Source of the DNA: an uncultured Eggerthellaceae bacterium
Lineage (GTDB): Bacteria > Actinomycetota > Coriobacteriia > Coriobacteriales > Eggerthellaceae
Assembly: GCA_946631805.1 (NCBI GenBank)
Contig: CAMPAJ010000110.1
Span: forward strand, 1 to 5,963
Reading direction: 5' to 3'
DNA: 5,963 bases
Shown piece by piece: positions 5,370 to 5,963 of this stretch. A program made the position numbers and the translations under genes. Position 1 is the stretch's first letter, and the number at the start of each line of letters is the position of its first letter. The notes under the pieces were generated by a model. It saw only the letters and a list, made by a program, of their open reading frames with translations. It ran no database searches and was not told the origin of the DNA.

Positions 5370-5963
5370 CTAAGCGCAACCCTGCATGATGCGCATCGTC
5401 AGCATGGCGCCCGTGTCGTAGGCTTTTCCGCCTGGTTCGTCGTGATCGCACGTCACGTTGAAGCCCACGAGGCGCTCGGCACCGCCCGGCACCGACTCGA
5501 AAATGTACACGACGGTCATGTCGTCGTCTTCGCGCACGTCGACGCGGCGCTCGGGCGTCACTTCCATCGTGCCGGCCGATATGAACAGCGTGCCGTTGAC
5601 CGCGATCGTGTTCGTGGAAATGGAACCCTCGAACGCGGCGTCGGCGGGCGGCGTCGCGCCCGCGAGCTCGGCGGCGATTGCCGTGCCGGCGCATGCGCCC
5701 TGCATGGCGGCGTTCTTCCAGATGCCGACTACGCGCTTTTGGCCCGAAATGAGCTCCATCGCCTGAACGACGTCACCAGCTGCATACACATCCGGGTCGC
5801 TCGTGCGCATGAACTCGTCGACGACGAGCGCGCGGTCGATCACCAACGTGCCCGGTTTCACGAAATCCAGGTTCGACTTCATGCCGTGCGCTACGGCGAT
5901 TTCATCGAACTGGGCCGTCTCGCCCGTCGAGAACGTGACATCCAGGCCATCTGCGCTGCGCAC
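5370..5963 (-). CDS. FAD/NAD(P)-dependent oxidoreductase, C-terminal part (N-terminus beyond window)
   Basis: 197 codons are visible, and the frame is open at the right edge, so the first codon shown (GTG) need not be the start. Visible residues 50-66 (EFMRTSDPDVYAAGDVV) are the second FAD-contacting motif, TSxPxVYAxGD, of pyridine nucleotide-disulfide oxidoreductases. GIWKNAAMQGACAGTAIA (80-97) matches the W-NA-QG-A helix seen in NADH:rubredoxin reductase and NirB-like flavoproteins. The last 90 or so residues fit a small C-terminal domain ending in CDHDEPGGKAYDTGAML and a terminal GCA. The N-terminal dinucleotide folds lie off the window, so redox partner and substrate cannot be told. Full-length relatives are usually about 400-450 residues. 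The gene ends its transcript at the terminator 41 nt downstream. Confidence 0.85.
   Translation of the reverse strand: MRSADGLDVTFSTGETAQFDEIAVAHGMKSNLDFVKPGTLVIDRALVVDEFMRTSDPDVYAAGDVVQAMELISGQKRVVGIWKNAAMQGACAGTAIAAELAGATPPADAAFEGSISTNTIAVNGTLFISAGTMEVTPERRVDVREDDDMTVVYIFESVPGGAERLVGFNVTCDHDEPGGKAYDTGAMLTMRIMQGCA

Noticed and set aside
1..5963. CRISPR array, tRNA/rRNA, insertion sequence or attachment site
   Set aside because: I saw no regularly spaced long repeats, cloverleaf or rRNA sequence, transposase motifs or terminal repeats with target duplication on either strand.

Overview
The window holds six protein genes, all on the minus strand, so transcription runs from high to low coordinates. 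The DNA is GC-rich, with short gaps inside likely operons and GC-rich codons. The gene set (a radical SAM/SPASM enzyme, a Nim-like flavin split-barrel protein, a flavoprotein oxidoreductase, a ComF protein and a processive-type glycosyltransferase) suggests a GC-rich anaerobe. My best guess is a gut actinobacterium of the class Coriobacteriia (Eggerthellaceae type). That rests on gene content and composition only; no rRNA or other marker gene is present.

Layout in transcription order. (1) 5963-5370: the C-terminal part of an FAD/NAD(P)-dependent oxidoreductase, cut by the window edge and followed by a clear intrinsic terminator (5308-5329). (2) 5307-5078: an AT-rich then GC-rich regulatory stretch. 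It has three helically phased GTTTAT repeats, a perfect TATAAT -10 box, and a leader of about 108 nt that can fold into four consecutive hairpins. (3) 5077-3764: a membrane family 2 glycosyltransferase with the D, DxD, TED, QxxRW signature of polysaccharide synthases, starting at TTG. (4) 3742-3686: a perfect 14-bp inverted repeat with a 29-nt spacer, either a terminator or a palindromic element. (5) 3533-2805: a ComF-family phosphoribosyltransferase-like protein, possibly on a leaderless transcript. (6) 2577-1945: a UlaG-like metallo-beta-lactamase-fold hydrolase with a perfect AGGAGG ribosome site and a likely promoter of its own. (7) 1836-1781: tandem 20-bp-spaced repeats and two palindromes, then a PPOX/Nim-type split-barrel protein (1750-1250). 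After only 32 nt comes a radical SAM/SPASM enzyme (1217-1) whose C-terminus lies beyond the left edge.

The genes do not form one pathway. Apparent units are the oxidoreductase end, a single-gene glycosyltransferase unit, ComF, the MBL hydrolase, and a PPOX-radical SAM pair. I see no complete new system. The parts most worth a second look are the control region and structured leader of the glycosyltransferase, the long inverted repeat behind it, and the PPOX-radical SAM pair with its repeat-rich promoter region. I found no tRNA, rRNA, CRISPR array, insertion sequence or replication origin. The long plus-strand open frames are mirror images of the real genes.
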